Shown: positions 6,335-8,079 of the stretch, piece by piece
Position numbering within the stretch: position 1 is the stretch's first letter
Layout of the letters: each line of letters begins with the position of its first letter
Assembly: GCA_965368405.1 (NCBI GenBank)
Contig: CBDUMS010000119.1
Span: 1 to 8,079 of the forward strand
Reading direction: 5' to 3'
DNA from: S012-113 sp965368405
Lineage (GTDB): Bacteria > Bacteroidota > Bacteroidia > Cytophagales > Cyclobacteriaceae
Length of the DNA stretch: 8,079 bases
Position numbers and translations under genes: made by a program
Notes under the pieces: generated by a model
Databases searched by the model: none
What the model was told of the DNA's origin: nothing
Seen by the model: only the letters and a program-made list of their open reading frames with translations

Positions 6335-6997
6335 CTATCGAGGGTCGGGTAAGTAGCCCCAGAGCCGAAGGTCGTCATCATCTGTGATTGGTTTGGTTCC
6401 ACCGTCGAACATAATAACCGTTTTTGTCGCTAAGTCTAGAATGTTTCGGTAATCGTGATCTGTAATAATGAATCCTTTTGTAGAAGTATTAGCTTTAATC
6501 AGACGTTTGATTTCATCGCGGTAAAGTGGAGCTACACCATTGAATGGTTCGTCGATTAAGATATATTTTGCATCAGAATGAAGAATTAGTAGTACTTCAA
6601 ATAGTCGCTCTTCACCACTCGATAAATGTGCTGGTTTTTTATTCAGCCAGGGTTGGATAACTTTTTTCGCACATAGTTTTTCTGCATTTTTCTGATCACA
6701 AAAAAGTTGAATAACGTCTTTTATTTTGAGATGTCCAGGTAGGAAGCCATCTTGTGGCAAGTACTTTATAAGATTACGACTGTCTTCTATACCTCTGATT
6801 AGTTTGGAGCCAACTTTTACAAACTTATTGTCTGCTTTAATTGCACTAAAAATAACTTTTAACAATGTTGATTTACCCGATCCGTTTCTACCGAGTAAAC
6901 CAATGATCTCTCCTTGAGAACAGGATAGATAAACATCGGTAAGAATCTGCTTCGAGCCATAACTTTTTATTACACTATCAACATGTAGCTTAGTCAT
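6335..6997 (-). CDS. ABC transporter ATP-binding protein (short, LptB-like signature)
   Basis: This 220-residue protein is a complete ABC nucleotide-binding domain. It has the Walker A GRNGSGKST (36-44), Q-loop glutamine Q82 (YLPQDGFLP), signature LSSGE (125-129), Walker B YILIDEP with catalytic E150 (145-151), D-loop FNGVAPL and the H-loop H181 in ITDHDYRN. The 'TDHD' H-loop and 'NGVAPL' D-loop resemble LptB/branched-chain-type ATPases more than drug exporters. The gap from Walker A to signature looks shorter than in typical family members, suggesting a trimmed helical subdomain. Its ATG at 6997 overlaps the TGA of the 99-residue membrane protein (ATGA), so that protein is the obvious partner. 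It should sit on the cytoplasmic face of the inner membrane and power transport or some mechanical step. The substrate is unknown. Confidence 0.93.
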   Translation of the reverse strand: MTKLHVDSVIKSYGSKQILTDVYLSCSQGEIIGLLGRNGSGKSTLLKVIFSAIKADNKFVKVGSKLIRGIEDSRNLIKYLPQDGFLPGHLKIKDVIQLFCDQKNAEKLCAKKVIQPWLNKKPAHLSSGEERLFEVLLILHSDAKYILIDEPFNGVAPLYRDEIKRLIKANTSTKGFIITDHDYRNILDLATKTVIMFDGGTKPITDDDDLRLWGYLPDPR

Positions 6998-7293
6998 ATC
7001 CCCAATCCAATACTAAAAAGCCCGACTGCAACGCCAATTCCAAATGTCGCCAACCATAAATTGAGTTTGCTCAAACCAATATTATAGTAGAAGTAATAAT
7101 CTCTGGCGTACAAAATTTCATAGATGAAGAAGTGTAGGTTAAGAGAAATGAAAAGATAAGCTACGCCGAAGGCAGCAACTGAGCCACCTGCTAGCGCAAA
7201 CAGGATTGCTATGGGCAAGGTTGGCACCAAGATTTTCTTATAGAATGCTCCAATACCACCTACAGTTCTAATAATTCTTTGCTTACTGTTCAT
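6994..7293 (-). CDS. small membrane protein, putative partner of the ABC ATPase
   Basis: The protein is 99 residues from the ATG at 7293. After a basic N-terminus (KQRIIRTVGG) it has a hydrophobic stretch at about 22-50 and a second at about 77-99 that ends exactly at the C-terminus (GLFSIGLGI). Between them lies an aromatic segment with ILYARDYYFYYNIGLSK (60-76). This gives two, perhaps three, membrane helices. The ATGA overlap with the following ABC ATPase gene implies cotranslation and a shared complex. It is much smaller than an ordinary ABC permease domain (about six helices), so it would have to form oligomers, use another permease, or act as an accessory subunit. I cannot place it in a named family. 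A 105-base gap lies upstream, with no clear promoter match. Confidence 0.8.
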   Translation of the reverse strand: MNSKQRIIRTVGGIGAFYKKILVPTLPIAILFALAGGSVAAFGVAYLFISLNLHFFIYEILYARDYYFYYNIGLSKLNLWLATFGIGVAVGLFSIGLGI

Positions 7294-7329
7294 GCACTAT
7301 CGAAAAATGAAACACATATTGTGCCAGAA

Positions 7330-7342
7330 GAACGAGCCGTTC
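7330..7342. repeat. short GAACG/CGTTC inverted repeat before the membrane-protein gene
   Basis: GAACG (7330-7334) and CGTTC (7338-7342) flank three bases in the 105-base gap between the YdeI-like gene and the membrane protein. The stem is only 5 bp. The minus-strand bases after it (TTCTGGC) are not a clean T-tract, so at best it is a weak terminator of the YdeI-like gene. Confidence 0.2.
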
Positions 7343-7398
7343 AATTAGAGGGGTAGAATAAAAAGAACAAGAAAGATTTATTATTCGACAAGCCTTAA

Positions 7399-8028
7399 TC
7401 ATCTATCATTGAACCCTTTACCGCTAAGAATTTTTGCCCTGTTTTTTTCAATGCGTGCCTCGCGGGTTTTAGATTGCTTTGGTTGCGAAAAATGAATAAT
7501 ATACCCTCTTTGACGACCGGGCGTGAGCGCCTCGAAAGCCGCTTTGAAGGTTGAATCTTGATCCAATCTTTCTTTTAATTCTTCTGGGATTGGTTCTGGA
7601 TTCTTCTTGAAGCTCAATGTTTCCCCTTCCTGCTCTAATTTCACAGCTTCAATTATATACTCTTTAATAAATGACTCCATTTTAAGGATATCTTCAACCT
7701 TATTGAAGCGGAACTGACGAACGGCTTGCGAACTTTTACCTGGGGCAACAAGAATTTTTTCTGGATCTTTTAATAGAGCTCCCTTAAAAAATGCAATTGT
7801 GGCATATTCCTTAAAAGCCGTTACTAAGAGAATGTTTTTGTTATTGAATGTATAGCAAGGTTGCGACCACTTGAACTCTTCTTTTAGCCCACATTCACGT
7901 ACAAGTCCTCGTAACTTTACCAGTTCCTCGGACCAGGTATGAACTTTACATTGTGGTGTGCGATAAAATGAGCATCGGCCACATCCATTGATAAGATATG
8001 CTTCAACACTTGGATTAATTTTACTCAT
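7399..8028 (-). CDS. YdeI/OmpD-associated (OmdA) family protein with N-terminal DUF1801-like half
   Basis: The 209-residue cytoplasmic protein has two parts. The N-terminal half is DUF1801-like, with a leading NGCGRCSFYRTPQCKVHTW (14-32) and FKWSQPCYTF (52-61), the counterpart of the LKWGEPSY motif in the DUF1801 protein at 2879-3304. The C-terminal part is the YdeI/OmdA domain (PF13376 type): residues 145-165 contain PIPEELKERLDQD, and the block from 168 to 205 begins LTPGRQRGYIIHFSQ and continues QSKTREARIEK, a near-canonical family ending. YdeI-type proteins have been linked to resistance to bacteriocins or cationic peptides in enterobacteria, but mechanism is unknown and transfer of that role here is weak. 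Cys16, Cys19, Cys27 and His30 could bind a metal. The start is the ATG at 8028. Confidence 0.9.
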   Translation of the reverse strand: MSKINPSVEAYLINGCGRCSFYRTPQCKVHTWSEELVKLRGLVRECGLKEEFKWSQPCYTFNNKNILLVTAFKEYATIAFFKGALLKDPEKILVAPGKSSQAVRQFRFNKVEDILKMESFIKEYIIEAVKLEQEGETLSFKKNPEPIPEELKERLDQDSTFKAAFEALTPGRQRGYIIHFSQPKQSKTREARIEKNRAKILSGKGFNDR

Positions 8029-8035
8029 TTTTATC

Positions 8036-8079
8036 CTACTTCTGTTTCAAATAAGGCTTGCTATTCCATTCCTGATTTA
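8036..8079 (-). CDS. possible C-terminal end of an unknown upstream gene
   Basis: One minus-strand frame entering from the right edge stays open for 13 codons (NQEWNSKPYLKQK) and stops with TAG at 8038-8036, 7 bases before the YdeI-like start. The hydrophilic, Lys-rich ending and tight spacing fit the tail of a cotranscribed gene. The other two frames stop within the same stretch. Thirteen codons are too few to assign a family or to exclude chance. Confidence 0.35.
   Translation of the reverse strand, partial: NQEWNSKPYLKQK

Noticed and set aside
6726..6917. 63-codon plus-strand open frame
   Set aside because: It is antisense to the Walker A region of the ABC ATPase, whose coding is certain.
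1..8079. A defence island or mobile element
   Set aside because: No transposase, integrase, nuclease, helicase, CRISPR repeat, tRNA or target-site duplication is visible, and codon and base usage look uniform across the window.

Overview
The window looks like chromosomal DNA from a member of the Bacteroidota, most likely a marine or aquatic Cytophagales-type bacterium. This rests on three things: AT-rich DNA (roughly 40% G+C by eye), the near absence of Shine-Dalgarno sequences before convincing starts, and best-recognised families (DUF1572, DUF3788, YdeI/OmdA with an N-terminal GCGRC motif, an iduronate-2-sulfatase-like lipoprotein) that are common in that phylum. The taxonomic call is inference; there is no rRNA or other marker here.

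Every supported gene lies on the minus strand, so transcription runs from high to low coordinates. In that order: the possible last codons of an unknown gene (8036-8079); a YdeI/OmpD-associated protein with a DUF1801-like half (7399-8028); a tightly coupled pair of a 99-residue membrane protein and an ABC ATPase (6994-7293 and 6335-6997, ATGA overlap); a coupled DinB-like DUF1572 protein and DUF3788 protein (5618-6184 and 5196-5618, TAATG overlap); a sulfatase lipoprotein (3557-5119); a 79-residue membrane-anchored helical protein coupled by ATGA to a DUF1801 protein (3301-3540 and 2879-3304); a GNAT acetyltransferase (2284-2844); a bestrophin-family channel (1125-2180); an AlkB-type dioxygenase (487-1098); and the N-terminal two thirds or so of a CIA30-family protein cut by the window edge (1-376).

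The longest gene-free stretch is about 150 bases, so coding is dense. Four boundaries (about 76 to 150 bases) probably separate short transcription units; the others are overlaps or gaps of at most 34 bases. The genes do not form one pathway. They read as a run of small accessory functions: base-lesion repair (AlkB), anion permeability (bestrophin), small-molecule acetylation (GNAT), sulfate-ester hydrolysis at the cell surface, and several uncharacterised small soluble proteins. I see no mobile element, CRISPR array, tRNA, rRNA, phage gene or classical toxin-antitoxin pair. The pieces most open to new biology are the ABC ATPase with its very small membrane partner, the DUF1572-DUF3788 couple, and the 79-residue membrane coiled-coil protein coupled to DUF1801.
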